In this document: one piece after another, positions 23,605-34,668 of the stretch
Layout: every line of letters starts with the position of its first letter
Position numbering within the stretch: the first letter of the stretch is position 1
Origin: Hofstenia miamia
Lineage: Eukaryota; Xenacoelomorpha; Acoela
Assembly: GCA_004352715.1 (NCBI GenBank)
Contig: SCFE01000072.1
Span: forward strand, 167,566 to 231,565
Direction of reading: 5' to 3'
DNA length: 64,000 bases
Notes under the pieces: model-generated
What the model saw: the letters and a program-made list of their open reading frames with translations, nothing else
What the model was told of the DNA's origin: nothing
Databases searched by the model: none
Made by a program: the position numbers and the translations under genes

Positions 23605-24379
23605 GTATCTGTTTTATATTATACTATTGTGCTTGAATTTCTATTTCTTTATAAATTGGTATTCTTTGTATGTAATATGTGAATAAAGTTTGAGAGTTTA
23701 TAATATTTTCATTACGAGATATAATTTAGTTTAGCCCAATAAAGGATTCCATCTAATGTTGTTTTCACTAATCAACTAACTTTCTATGTAGGGTGAGATT
23801 TTAAAAGACAATGTAGAATTTGAATAATTATACTTTGCTGAAAAGTTTTAGGTAGAATCAACTATTGCAATATACTGTACATTGCATTAAATGCAAAATT
23901 ATATAAGCCTCATTTTGGTAGTAGTCATTTTTTGGTACTTTGTTAAATCTCAAATGAAATAGTGATAGTGTTTGCATTTGTAAAATGGCCAATTATGAGA
24001 GAAATAAAAGACGTAACATCAAGTGAATTGACCGCGTCTTCCATTTCAATTAAACCAATATCGTCGTCTTTCAAGCGTTTACAGCAGTATTGGCTCTAAT
24101 GAGCAGCTCAATTTTTCTTCTTTTGATTTCATTATTTTCAATTCTTTTATTTCTGTTTACAGCTGAATTCATTGATAAACGCCACTTTAATTTGCTTAAG
24201 CTTCTAGAATCAAGCGATATTTAGAGTCGTTACGTTTGAAAATATTGCATTTCAAGTATTTTTTATACATATGAAAGATCATTTTTATTGGTTTGTCTGA
24301 CGTAATCTTTTAAAATACTCTTAGTAGTTTATAAGTGCTAGAAATATTAATAGTTTAATTTATTTTAGCACATACTTAG

Positions 24380-25200
24380 TACGACTTTTGCAGCCGCGTG
24401 TGTCTTAAAATAACTGACCCGCTGCAACTACAAAGGAATTTATAAAAAAAGAAGAGACAAATGTTATATTGTAAAATTTAATGAAAAAAAAGTTAAAAAC
24501 ATATAAATACCATTTTTGCCACAAATATTGAAGTTCCTCTTGGGGCAGCTGATTTGCATATCATTTACATACCTGACACTTGCAACTTCTTCAACCTCAT
24601 CGTCAACATTTGTTCCTTTCCTGCAAAAATCGAAAGCTAGGCTTCATGTTGTCCCATAATCTTGGCTGATGTTCTTTTGGATCCTCATTTATATGGTGTT
24701 TAAAGTACCTGACGACTGATGCTTCTACATAACTGACCAATTCGAACTTGAATTTTCGTTCTTTTTGTCGTTCAAGTAAATGTGAAATTGAACGTTTCCT
24801 TTGGTTGTGTCCAAGAAATGATCACACTAATATTGGTATCATTGAAGGATCTTTATTGCTGGGAACTTTTTATATTGGCTTTGACAAAACCATTAAATAG
24901 GATCTGGGCGCAACCAAATAAACAGTTGGTTCCATTACTGATATCCTTAAATTTGCCAGAAAGTCATTCCGTTTGTAATTAAGGTATCCTTTTAAACCAG
25001 CTGACAAATCTTGTTTGTCTTTTCAGCAAACGTGGGAACTAGAGCATTGCAATCATTAAAAAAGCTGTGATTTTTGATCACTACAAAGACTGCTTCTGAG
25101 TCCTTGATAATCACTCGATTTGAGCAGAGAAAAGCACCCGGTATGCACTTAGAAATGTTTGTCACATTGTAAATTGAGGTCGTTTCAAGTTATTTGTTCC
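24380..25200. other. Intron 2 segment, unassigned
   Basis: Inside the 7.9-kb ASB intron. Minus-strand frames here contain blocks such as TNISKCIPGAFLCSNRVIIK and FDFCRKGTNVDDEVEEVASV, broken by stops, which look like old transposon coding sequence. I cannot name the family. Confidence 0.3.
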
Positions 25201-25489
25201 TGACTCAGGATGTAATCAAATATAGGGTTTGCCAAAAAACCGCGCTATTTTAAAGCCAAGAAGTACAACTTGGTACATGAGATAAAATAAAACAAAGAGA
25301 TCAAGACATGTGTTTATATTTAATTACCATCACTTTTGGAAACTGCTTTCAAGTGTTCACAAAACTTATGTAACTCGTTGCGCAGCATAGGCGGAGACAA
25401 GTAGTCCAAAAAATTTGAGATCAGTTCAGAAACGCCAGCACAGTTGGAAACATCTTTCCCTCGTCAATGGGTCTCGAAGTATCGATCCA

Positions 25490-26379
25490 TGAGGTTGAAG
25501 TAAGGACAATACGGTGGTTACTTTATCCAGCTCACTCTTTTTTCGCACATCCATGACTTCACGATTTTTGCCACATGAGGTCTTGCATTGTCGTGCATGA
25601 TTGAAAGTTGTGATCCGGGAACGTCCAACTTTTGGGAAAATAACTTAATCACTGCCTCAAGAAATTTAAGGTAACGGGCTGCGTTCACTGTTCAAACATT
25701 GTGGAAAACTACGAAGTATAAGTCACCTGAGAAGTTAGCAGCCATTATCCACATGAACTTCCTGTCGCTAATCTTCCTTTTGGGAATCTTCGTTCTATCA
25801 CCCGTTGAGTCGATCCAAAAGCGTAAATTTTCTTTTAGTGGAACATCTCGGGAAAACACCCATTTTTCATCGATGATGATGGTTCTCTTGTGGGAAGAAC
25901 GTACAAAAAAGTGGCCGACAAGAGTGGTTGCTTCCTGGACTCATTCTTGTTTGTTTGCATCCAACAGAGTGTGGGGCGCCCATCTTGCGAACACGCTCCT
26001 TTTTACAAACGTTCGCTAAGAATTCGGATTACAGATCGCGATGGTATACCAGTGAGGGCAGAAATTTCTTGGAATGATAAGTGCGAATCCTCTTCAATGA
26101 GCTCTTTAACACAATTGACGTTTTCATCAGAAGAAGAAGAAGATACAGGGCAACCACTGCCTGGAATTCTAAAATGATCTCTTGTATACGACGGAGGTTG
26201 ATAACTTCACCATGAGCCGTTGTAAGATGCTGATAAATTGATGCTTCAGAATATACGTTTCTTTGTAAAGTTTGGATGAAAAAGTCATTTGTGAATGATG
26301 CGAATAGAATAGTTGTCAAGACATCTGATTTTGGCCGTCTTTTTAGGGACATAAGCACTTGCTTGAATTTGTGCTTCAA
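25490..26379 (-). pseudogene. Mariner-type transposase, near full length but broken
   Basis: The minus strand reads a helix-turn-helix region (SSSDENVNCVKELIEEDSHL, then ISALTGIPSRSVIRILSERL, about 26015-26140). The catalytic domain follows: DEKWVFSRDVPLKENLRFWI near 25820-25880 (first Asp), MHDNARPHVAK near 25565-25600 (second Asp) and PYCPYFNLMDRYF near 25480-25520 (third Asp region). The pieces lie in different frames with at least one in-frame stop (before TVNAARYL), so it is inactive. It lies inside the second ASB intron. Possible terminal sequence GGGTTTGCCAAAAAACCGCG at about 25225 lacks a confirmed partner. Confidence 0.8.
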
Positions 26380-26578
26380 AAGTTGACTGATTTATTGATG
26401 AAGTATAGCAATTCTGTCTAGGCACTAATAAATGACAAAATTTCAAATTACCAAAATCAGAAATAAGTACAATTATAATGGTTAAATGAATACTAGCATT
26501 TTACGAAGCATCACTTTGTTATTCCTTATCTTTTTCTCTCAACATGTAACTTAATCCCTTAATGACGGATAAAGTCAG

Positions 26579-26690
26579 GTTTTTTTGTACTGACGTCCAT
26601 AATACGTTAGAAACATTTATGCCACTCAGGGACTTCTTAGTACACTGCCTGATTATCTGCAGCACTATTTTAAATTTGGGGCCGATAAAG
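26579..26690. repeat. Long inverted repeat, left arm
   Basis: About 110 bp here is the inverted, diverged counterpart of 30005-30125. Shared blocks include GTCCATAA.ACGTTAGAAACAT, GCCTGAT.ATCT.CAGCA and AAATTTG.GGCCGAT. The pair encloses hAT, P-like and Tc1 fragments. Confidence 0.7.
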
Positions 26691-26814
26691 TAAAGCGTAC
26701 GAAGGGATTATATTACAGTGATGTAAACATTCAATGTTTTCTCTTGACTTTCATTGGATGGGCAATTATTAGCATAATTAGGTGCACTGGGTCAGACAGT
26801 TTCAAAAGATATGC

Positions 26815-28366
26815 TGTATTTATTGTTCCTTCTGCAACTTCGATAAATCCGGATTTTTTGCTAAAACCGCGCATACTTTCGTCTTATAGGGTTCACATTC
26901 AATGGAATCAGTTAATTGCTTTAAAATATCAAAACTTTCTGTGATTGACAAATTGCCCTAAAGCTTTGTTACAGCGAAATTACACGAAATAGCCGCAAAT
27001 TGCTGCATCAATACCGGCTTGTTCATCAAAACCAAGAGGATGCTGGCTAAATTGAAAACAGGGTCTTCTGTTAGATGGATCAAAAACTGTTTGAATTCCG
27101 CATAATGATCTGCATAATAAAAACAAGTTTCCAAGAATGCGTTCCATCGCGTAATAATTGGCTTCAGAGGTAGGGGCAATACAATTACGATCTGATACAT
27201 TCTCTTCCTGGCTGTTGATCTTTCGAACAGACGCTGAGCTTTGATCACGAAGAATTCGGTTTTCTGATTCTGGGATCTTACCAATTCATCAACACGCATT
27301 AATGCATGGCAGACACATGTAACGTGCAATAGATTTGGATAAAGATTTTTCAAGCTTTACCCTGCTTTTAACATTTAAAATGCACCGTCAGTGACAAATA
27401 ATCGAACTTTTTCAAATGGAACATTCCCATTGTAAACCGAATTCAGAGCTCCACAAACAAGTTGATTGTCGGATTTTTCAACTTCAGTTAGTTCAATAAG
27501 AAATGGTTACCTATATGATCAAGCGCCCCGACTAGAATACTCACAAGGAAGCTGCCGTCGAGATCTGTTGCATCATCGGTTATAACATAAATGTCCTTCC
27601 CCTCGATCTCTGCTCGTATTTTGGCAATTGTTTCTTCGTACAACTTCGGCACATAATTTTTCCTTTACTCAGTGTAGTGGGGTTCGGCACTGACTGGCCT
27701 GTAAATTCCTCCAGAAATAATTTATAATCTTCGTTTGATAGCTTCTCAAATTGAATGTTTGCTGAAATTTATGAATGACACAGTCGCGAAAAAATATTCG
27801 TTTCCAAGCTCAAGGGCTTGAATTCCAGTAGATNNNNNNNNNNNNNNNNNNNNNTCAAGCGCCCCGACTAGAATACTCACAAGGAAGCTGCCGTCGAGAT
27901 CTGTTGCATCATCGGTTATAACATAAATGTCCTTCCCCTCGATCTCTGCTCGTATTTTGGCAATTGTTTCTTCGTACAACTTCGGCACATAATTTTTCCT
28001 TTACTCAGTGTAGTGGGGTTCGGCACTGACTGGCCTGTAAATTCCTCCAGAAATAATTTATAATCTTCGTTTGATAGCTTCTCAAATTGAATGTTTGCTG
28101 AAATTTATGAATGACACAGTCGCGAAAAAATATTCGTTTCCAAGCTCAAGGGCTTGAATTCCAGTAGATTTTGACAATTGTTTTGACAGGCTTGGCATGT
28201 TTGGCGCTCTCAATATGGGTATTCAATCGATAGGTAAAATTCGAAGCGAAATAATCGATGTCAATAACAAATAACCTGGTTGGTAGTTTGCATTGTAATC
28301 CCACACACTTGTTCCACCGGGGAATGACTTGATAGCTACAGCGCCAGCTGGTTTTGTTTTAGGCAT
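26815..28366 (-). pseudogene. hAT-family transposase (CGGBP1-like)
   Basis: The start MPKTKPAGAVAIKSFPG at 28366 matches the beginning of CGGBP1-like hAT proteins. Next come remnants of the BED-type finger region, then the conserved VPKLYEETIAKIRAEIEGK and VITDDATDLDGSFLVSILVG (DDE region), LFVTDGAF, YPNLLHVTCVCHALMRVDEL and an ITRWNAFLETCFYYADHYAE block. The C-terminus SFDILKQLIDSIECEPYK reaches about 26815. CGGBP1 itself is a domesticated member of this family. Frameshifts, stops and a 21-N gap with an exact 315-bp duplication (27519-27833 and 27855-28169) interrupt it. It lies within ASB intron 2. Confidence 0.82.
27519..28169. repeat. Assembly join: 21-N gap flanked by an exact 315-bp duplication
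   Basis: 27519-27833 and 27855-28169 appear identical base for base and directly flank N 27834-27854. An in-place tandem copy with the gap exactly at the junction is typical of two overlapping contig ends that were not merged. True sequence is probably one copy. Confidence 0.88.
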
Positions 28367-28633
28367 TGCATCAACTGAAATGATACTGTATGTAATGTAA
28401 ATAGAGTGTTATGCCATAATTGGCTGAGTGAACATAACAGACGCCGTATTTCTTAGAAGTATTGTCTATTTCTTAGACAAATACCGCTGATTGTTCATCA
28501 GAATATTGCGTTTAAACCAAAAAAATTGCGCAGAACGTTAAACTAGATCAAAATTGCATTAAAACTTGCGTTATAGCGTGACGCAATCAAATCCGGATCC
28601 TGATCAGGATACGCTACAGGTGAATATTGCACA

Positions 28634-29410
28634 ATGTTTGTTTATCACAAAAAAGACGACGCACTTCTTATAAATTGGAAAAGACAAATATGGAGATCAA
28701 ATTTAATAATTTCAAAGAATACTGAAATATGCGAAAAGCATTTTTTTGTGTTGTTTTCTATTCTAAATGCAAGTAATACATCAAACCCCCTTCATCTTGC
28801 AAGAGGAGTTAAAAACATGATGGCAATATTGATTTTTAAACTTATTCGCTGATTTGATTGATAAATGGGATTTTTAGCTTAATTAATGATTTTCTCTTCA
28901 AAGACTTCATGCGCTTTCTTTTTCATCGAAATCAAACGCAGATCTTTGCAGTGATTTATTGAACGAGGATTCTGCCTATTTTTTGATTTCACGATTGAAC
29001 GCAGATTTAATGGGCAGTATAGACAAATGAGTGGAGGTCGTTTTCTAGTTTTATTGTATGAAGTGAATTGTTCAGAGAAAATTTTGAAAATTTGCAACCT
29101 TTTAAGAAAACTATCAATTGAGGACTTCAGGCAGCGTATGGATTTAAAAGAGGTTCAAAACTTGCAACTAAATGATGGAGATTTATTTTCACATTCAGAA
29201 AAGGAAGTTGTCGTTTATATTGCAGGATTTATCGTCAAGAAGTTGCATGCTAGATATTCATGGTAACCATGTTATGTTTTAATGACATCTGTTTCTGTTG
29301 ATCTTTCTGATTATCTTGAAGAGCTAGATTGAGGAGGACTACATCGTCCATCAGCAGTTTCTGTGATTACTGCGTGGGCGGTAGGCAATGATACCATTTG
29401 TCAGAAGGTT
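28634..29410 (+). pseudogene. P-element / THAP9-like remnant
   Basis: The first part (28634-28760) reads as a THAP zinc finger: FVYHKKDDALLINWKRQIWR and NTEICEKHF, missing its first cysteines. After a large internal deletion the C-terminal P-element transposase region appears (about 28985-29270): GQYRQMSGGRFLVLLYEV, then EKEVVVYIAGFIVKKL. Shifted downstream is YLEELD and GGLHRPSAVSV (about 29310-29365). THAP9 and P elements share exactly this order. The copy is internally deleted and frameshifted. Confidence 0.72.
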
Positions 29411-29442
29411 TGCTTAATAGTGTCTATGCTGGTATTCATTAC

Positions 29443-29742
29443 CTAACCTCCAGCACTTTCTTGAATTTGTCTGGCAATGAAATTCGGGTTTGCTAGGCAT
29501 ATTCTGACCAGTTTTCGCTTGGATCTTTCAAGACACTGTCTTCTTTCTCCCAACTCGACGACTTTGAATCGACCCCATTTGAAGAATTCTTTGAACAGTT
29601 GACTGATTGACTCGTACAATGCGGCTGATTTGTCTCTGACTGTTTTGCTCTGCTTTAATTTCAAAATTAGCTCTCGAATAGCAACAGGAGTGTCTCTCAT
29701 AGTAATAATTACAGCGACAAGTGAAAATGATAAATTCGTCAA
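29443..29742 (-). pseudogene. Tc1-like transposase N-terminal domain
   Basis: A continuous 99-codon minus-strand frame contains a paired-like double helix-turn-helix of Tc1 type: MRDTPVAIRELILKLKQSKT, YESISQLFKEFFKWGRFKVV and LERSKRKLVRICLANPNFIA. The catalytic domain is missing, so it is a truncated copy. It directly follows the P-like remnant in the opposite orientation. Confidence 0.75.
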
Positions 29743-30004
29743 ATTTGAATTAAATGAACATAAAGCAGTATCGCTTCAATATAACGACATTAGTCAATTT
29801 AAAGTGCATCTCTGTCATTAGTTAATATATTGTCGTAACTTGATAAACAATATTTAATTTGCACGATATTGTAAATGAACTTTAATTTTTTTGGGTTATT
29901 AATTGAAAACGTATGTTTTAATTGATAGTTTAAACTTTTTATGAATACTTGCACATTAATTAATACTTTTTATGTTGCAAACACAGATTTCAAAATATTT
30001 CGCA

Positions 30005-30125
30005 TCGGCCTCAAATTTATAATATTTGCTGAAGATTATCAGGCTGTATGTTAAGAGGGCCCTGTGCCACTATAGAACGCACAAATGTTTCTAACGTTTT
30101 ATGGACGCAAGTAAGAAAAAAACGC
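30005..30125. repeat. Long inverted repeat, right arm
   Basis: This is the inverted partner of 26579-26690. The two arms are 3.3 kb apart. Which of the enclosed transposons they belong to, if any, is not settled. Confidence 0.7.
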
Positions 30126-30378
30126 CAAAAACACCGATAAGAATACAAAATAAACGATAAAAATAGTAGATATGAAATATTTGAGAAAACGCTATCTTCA
30201 ATTTATATTGGCAAGATTTTCAAAAGTTTGGTAAATTTTGAAACACGGGTCAATGCCTAGAATAGATATACATTGTATTGTTCACACGAATATAAAACTC
30301 TTTCTCTTGCATTTCTTGCACTGCATACAACATATTGATGAGAATTTTTTAGGCTGAGATGGGGCAGATACATTTTGG

Positions 30379-30691
30379 CTATAAAATCCCAGCATATACA
30401 TTTGTTTCATTGACAATGAATTCCATTACCTTATTATGCAAAGTCTCAAAAGTTGATAAAGCACTAGTATCACACTGTAATTTGACGCCTGAATCTGCAC
30501 AAAACGTAAACCTGTTAAATTTCTTACATTTTTTCCGCAAGCCGCACAAACCCATAATTGAATCATTATCATCCAAATCGCTTTTACTTGATTAATCATT
30601 AAAATCTTTCTGTTCAATTTCATATTCATCATCGCTTTTCAATAAAATATCATTTATTTGACGTTCAGTAAGAGGTTTCTTTGTAGCCATG
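30379..30691 (-). pseudogene. piggyBac-type transposase N-terminus
   Basis: The minus strand starts MATKKPLTERQINDILLKSD followed by an acidic tract (SDDEYEIE), one stop codon, then DLDDNDSIMG. After a frame change it ends in LSTFETLHNKVMEFIVNETN, VYAGIL. The acidic N-terminus and the (V/I)xxTNxYA motif are typical of piggyBac transposases just before the catalytic domain. The rest is missing. The first 15 codons with 5' sequence are triplicated upstream. Confidence 0.6.
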
Positions 30692-30794
30692 ATAATCTAG
30701 CAAAGACGTTCAGTAAGAGGTTTCTTTGTAGCCATGATAATCTTGCAAAGACGTTCAGTAAGAGGTTTCTTTGTAGCCATGATAATCTTGCAAA
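30660..30794 (-). repeat. 45-bp tandem repeat, three copies, over a transposase start codon
   Basis: Units 30660-30704, 30705-30749 and 30750-30794 differ by one base (TAG/TTG). Each carries, on the minus strand, an ATG followed by GCTACAAAGAAACCTCTTAC, so the translation start of the piggyBac relic is present three times. The period is a multiple of three, but TTATC precedes each ATG, so reading through does not produce a clean repeat protein. Confidence 0.9.
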
Positions 30795-30799
30795 GATAT

Positions 30800-31535
30800 A
30801 CCAACCGACTCAATAATGACAAGTTATGCACTAAATCATTACGTCCAAGGGAAAAAATTTACGTTATTTACTACCAATTGCAGCTGCCAAACGTAGGATT
30901 TAGGAAGTTAGTAAATTGGCGCCTCGCCTTTTGAATTATTGTATTTTGGAAATAGGCCATTATATTGGTGTTCCCGCTCTTGCAGCACAAAATACAGGAG
31001 CCAATAGTGTGGATTACCCTCGGTACATGTTGAAATAAAGTGTTGACTAAATGTGTATAATGCTACCTTCGCTTTGAGGTTAAAACAGATACTCGGCTGA
31101 TGATAATTATCCTGACGTTTGTTGTTGTTAGCATTGGCAATAGCAACTTTTAAAACACTACTAATCAAAAAGTACATGAATTTTTTATTGATCTTAATAT
31201 ATAGCCCTGTAAATATATCTCTATTCCAGCTTTGCTTGGTACCATTTTGATTACAATCTAAATCGTTGGTGCTTTTGAGTGAGAGTATGCAGTCAACCTC
31301 TATAAAAGGTTATCTCGGAATTCACAGCATTCGCATGGATATGGTATGCAACAAACTCAAAATGGATTAATTCAGATTTACCAATTCCAACCTTGGACAT
31401 CCTGCTTTTTGTTTGAGTGGTTGTCTGAAACTTTATTATCATAATTTATTGTTATTCGTATATTATTTGCATAATTAATGCTTTGATTTTTTCCAGAATT
31501 ATTTTCCATTAAAGGGTTTTAATTTTTTTTTATAG
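30800..31535. other. Intron 2 end, unassigned
   Basis: Non-coding as far as I can see. A T-rich polypyrimidine tract (31518-31531) and TATAG form the 3' splice site of exon 3. Confidence 0.45.
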
Positions 31536-31890
31536 GTGCTCACGTAAACAATGAGAATGATCCAGGAATGTCACCACTATGGTTCACAATAATGACAATA
31601 ATTCATTGTCAACCAGGGCTGTCTCCAAATTATACGCACGTCATTCGATTGCTCTTGTCTGCTGGGTGTAATGTGAACGTTACTAACTGGGCTGGTAAAT
31701 CACCTTTGCATTTGGCAGCAGTGGCAGAATTATCGGATTTGGTGCGGATTCTTCTTGAGTATGGAGCCGATCCAAATGCTATAGATGCGAATGGTAACAC
31801 ACCACTGTATGATTGTGTGAATGGCAGTCGAGATATTTTACGAAGTCTATATATCAATCGGAGATATAATGCCGCTTATACATTCGTCAG
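31536..31890 (+). CDS. ASB-like ankyrin/SOCS-box protein, exon 3
   Basis: Exon 3 follows a T-rich tract and TATAG. It encodes two to three ankyrin repeats: GMSPLWFTIMTII, then VIRLLLSAGCNVNVTNWAGK with SPLHLAAVAELSDLVRILLE, then YGADPNAIDANGNTPLYDCV. It ends GTCAG before GTTTGC at 31891, in phase 2. A paralogous read-through after the donor would run into mobile DNA, so splicing there is very likely. The only later exon I can find (44441) needs phase 0, so at least one exon is absent or unrecognised in the transposon-filled, gap-ridden 12.5 kb between them. Confidence 0.87.
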
Positions 31891-31903
31891 GTTTGCTATA
31901 AAT

Positions 31904-32383
31904 ACACTAATTCGATCATTTCAACACTTTTACTTTAACAAAAGTTATTATTTACAAAGCTCTTTCTTCAAAATACTTGTTTTTTAGAAAATTTAGCACA
32001 AATTTCACTTGTACGCATTTCACTACAATTTTAGATTTCATAATACATACAGGTTGTCCCAATTTAGCACACGCACAGTGTAGCAACATCTTGAACAATT
32101 TTGTTATATAACAATTACACATAATTTGAAGTTTATAGAACATTATACCTAATGGTGAATATGACCACCGTTCTTATTTAGCACGCTTCTACGGCAATAA
32201 GGCAAACTGGGCACCGTCCACTGTACATACCATTGCAATCTTTCCTTGAGCTCATCGATTGTTTCTTGTAGATCGGCGTGAAACACTTGCTTTCATTATG
32301 CCCCAAAACCAATAATCTAATCCAGTGAGCGCGTTGGGCATCCTCGAAAAATCACACTTAGCAGTAAAAGTTTGATAAAGATA
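31904..32383 (-). pseudogene. Mariner-type transposase C-terminus (first copy of a duplicated block)
   Basis: On the minus strand, between about 32345 and 32150, the frame reads MPNALTGLDYWFWGIMKASV (third catalytic Asp region, normally SPDLxPxDYxxWG), then QETIDELKERLQWYVQWTVP and a stop. A terminus CAGGTTGTCCCAATTTAGCAC lies at about 32050. The block 31904-32383 is identical to 32642-33121. Confidence 0.7.
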
Positions 32384-32531
32384 NCGCATTCATGCACTGT
32401 TGAATTTGCTTGACAAAGAGAGTCACTGATGTGGACCATTAAAAAACCGGACCAAATTGTAACAAACATTTGGAAAATGTTTACAAAACTCTTATGAATT
32501 GTCTAGAAATAGCTTAAAAATTACTTAAAAA

Positions 32532-32640
32532 ACGTCTAGAAGACGTCTAGAAAACGTTTAGAACACGTTTAGAAGACGTCTAGAAGACGTTTAGAAGGCG
32601 TCTAGAAGACGTTTAGAAGACGTTTAGAAGACGTCGTAAG
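32532..32640. repeat. 11-bp minisatellite
   Basis: About ten copies of ACGTCTAGAAG / ACGTTTAGAAG stand in tandem, ending at the single N at 32641. They lie between the two copies of the 480-bp duplicated block. Confidence 0.85.
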
Positions 32641-32641
32641 N

Positions 32642-33121
32642 ACACTAATTCGATCATTTCAACACTTTTACTTTAACAAAAGTTATTATTTACAAAGCTC
32701 TTTCTTCAAAATACTTGTTTTTTAGAAAATTTAGCACAAATTTCACTTGTACGCATTTCACTACAATTTTAGATTTCATAATACATACAGGTTGTCCCAA
32801 TTTAGCACACGCACAGTGTAGCAACATCTTGAACAATTTTGTTATATAACAATTACACATAATTTGAAGTTTATAGAACATTATACCTAATGGTGAATAT
32901 GACCACCGTTCTTATTTAGCACGCTTCTACGGCAATAAGGCAAACTGGGCACCGTCCACTGTACATACCATTGCAATCTTTCCTTGAGCTCATCGATTGT
33001 TTCTTGTAGATCGGCGTGAAACACTTGCTTTCATTATGCCCCAAAACCAATAATCTAATCCAGTGAGCGCGTTGGGCATCCTCGAAAAATCACACTTAGC
33101 AGTAAAAGTTTGATAAAGATA
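32642..33121 (-). pseudogene. Mariner-type transposase C-terminus (second, identical copy)
   Basis: This is a 480-bp exact repeat of 31904-32383, starting directly after the single N at 32641. The other copy ends directly before the single N at 32384. Exact identity with N at both edges suggests an assembly duplication rather than a second insertion. After 33121 the sequence continues uniquely. Confidence 0.75.
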
Positions 33122-34380
33122 ATCAATCACCTTTTTTTACAAAATGAGGAGTCGCACTCTCCTGCATAAAACTAGTCATTCGTAATTTACGATAGTTGTT
33201 GCTGTAGGTGATACCTCAAAAATTCATTGCATTTCAGTATCAGAAAAGAAATACGCTGTAGGTTTAAAATTGCTACTTATTCAGGGAAGTTTGTATATTC
33301 AGACATTGTACCTTATTTTTGGAAAATATAGGTTCTCCTGAGTAGCTTACCACAAATTTTTTTCATTTGGCTCCAAAAACCCATATGTACATGAAGGAAT
33401 GGTTCTTAATGACCAGTTATTATTATTGACATATGGGAACATTGGCTTTACCCAGCAAGTGGACATAGTTTCAAGATCATATGGCCTAGCTCAATTCATA
33501 TGACGTCATTTCTTCAAAAAATGGATTCTTCCCACAAAAATTAAGTAATTGCCTCTGGACTCCAAAATATTAATAGAGACTCATAAAACTAATGCAAGGC
33601 TATTCTGACGTTATAATGGTGTCATGCATGAAAATGTCCACTTTTTACAAAAAACTGTACATTGTGAAAAAATAGGGAGTATACCAGTAGAACAAATTAA
33701 TAACTTTGTATAGTATACAAAAGCATGCAAATAAAAGTTAAGCTATTTGTTGCTCGGTTGCTTGGTTGTAGTCTTCCATTGTGACATTGACATTTGCTAT
33801 CAGCTTTTACCACGTTTCCATAGGAAATTAACCATTTTCCACCAAATGTATTTTTGTATTGCCCATAACGACTCTCTAAATCATCCGTTTGTAGCATATA
33901 TGTCATTATGAATAAGTAGCCATTTTGGAGTAATTTACCTGATAATGATGCTGTAGAAATAGACGTCATCTCAAACACATTTTTTTAGTATTTCTGCTGT
34001 TGAAATGGCAGCTTCATCATTAGAAAAACTAGATACGAGAGCAGCTAAGTTCGAAAGATCAACGAAATTTACAGTTAGACTAACTTGATAATCTATTTGT
34101 CGGGTGAACAACCAAGACGACAGTCTGCTTCTACTGCAAGAACGTTTATTAGAATTTGAAGCAGTTGCTTGTAAATATGAAATAATTTTGTTTCATATGT
34201 TATATCTGCTGAAATAATACAGCAGAGTCTACAATTGGAGGTCCATGCTTTAAAAAATATTCTGATATCAATTAATATCTTGTAGTGAAGCATAACGCAA
34301 TTTGAGTGAACATTTAATTACTTCATTGGATAGGGTTCACGTTTTCTTCTACCTGTGGTAGATTTTGGTTATTATACTAC
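33122..34380. other. Intron 3 segment with a possible P-like fragment
   Basis: Mostly unassigned. A minus-strand frame at 33697-33978 contains LQTDDLESRYGQYKNTFGGK, which resembles the P-element/THAP9 motif DPLERRFGQYR..GG also seen at 28985, so a second P-like relic may lie here in the opposite orientation. Confidence 0.4.
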
Positions 34381-34667
34381 TAGGTTGTCCCAAAAGTTCG
34401 TAAACACTTGAAAAAATTAAATTTTATGCATTTTTTAATTACTATATTTTTTGCGTTTATATTGTTATAGTAATATTCATTTTTTGATCCAGGTAATGGA
34501 TAAAATTGAGCTGCGAGTTTTGGTTCGCTACTGCTGGAAGCGAGGTCTTTCCACTAGAAAAGCTGTTGAAGAGATTTGTGCTGCCGAAGGTAAAGAAACA
34601 ATTGCATATGCGGCGATCTCAAAAAGGTACAAGCGTTTCGAATCTGGCGACATGAGTCTTGAAGATA
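34381..34667 (+). pseudogene. Mariner element: 5' terminus and N-terminal HTH, truncated at an assembly join
   Basis: TAGGTTGTCCCAAAAGTTCG at 34381 is a mariner-type terminus. An ATG at 34496 opens a 57-codon frame that reads VLVRYCWKRGLSTRKAVEEI, then AISKRYKRFESGDMSLED. This is the first helix-turn-helix domain of mariner transposases up to the conserved GDxxLED before the linker. It is cut at the single N (34668), after which the 156-bp array begins. The truncation is therefore an assembly edge, and the rest of the element may exist in the genome. Confidence 0.75.
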
Positions 34668-34668
34668 N

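Noticed and set aside
26744-26944. Plus-strand ORF as part of the P-like element
   Set aside because: The minus strand of the same stretch reads as the C-terminus of the CGGBP1-like hAT transposase, which explains it better.
31952-32881. Two identical 63-codon minus-strand ORFs as a duplicated gene
   Set aside because: They lie in the 3' terminus of a mariner relic within a block duplicated exactly between Ns, so there is one non-functional sequence, probably copied by the assembly.
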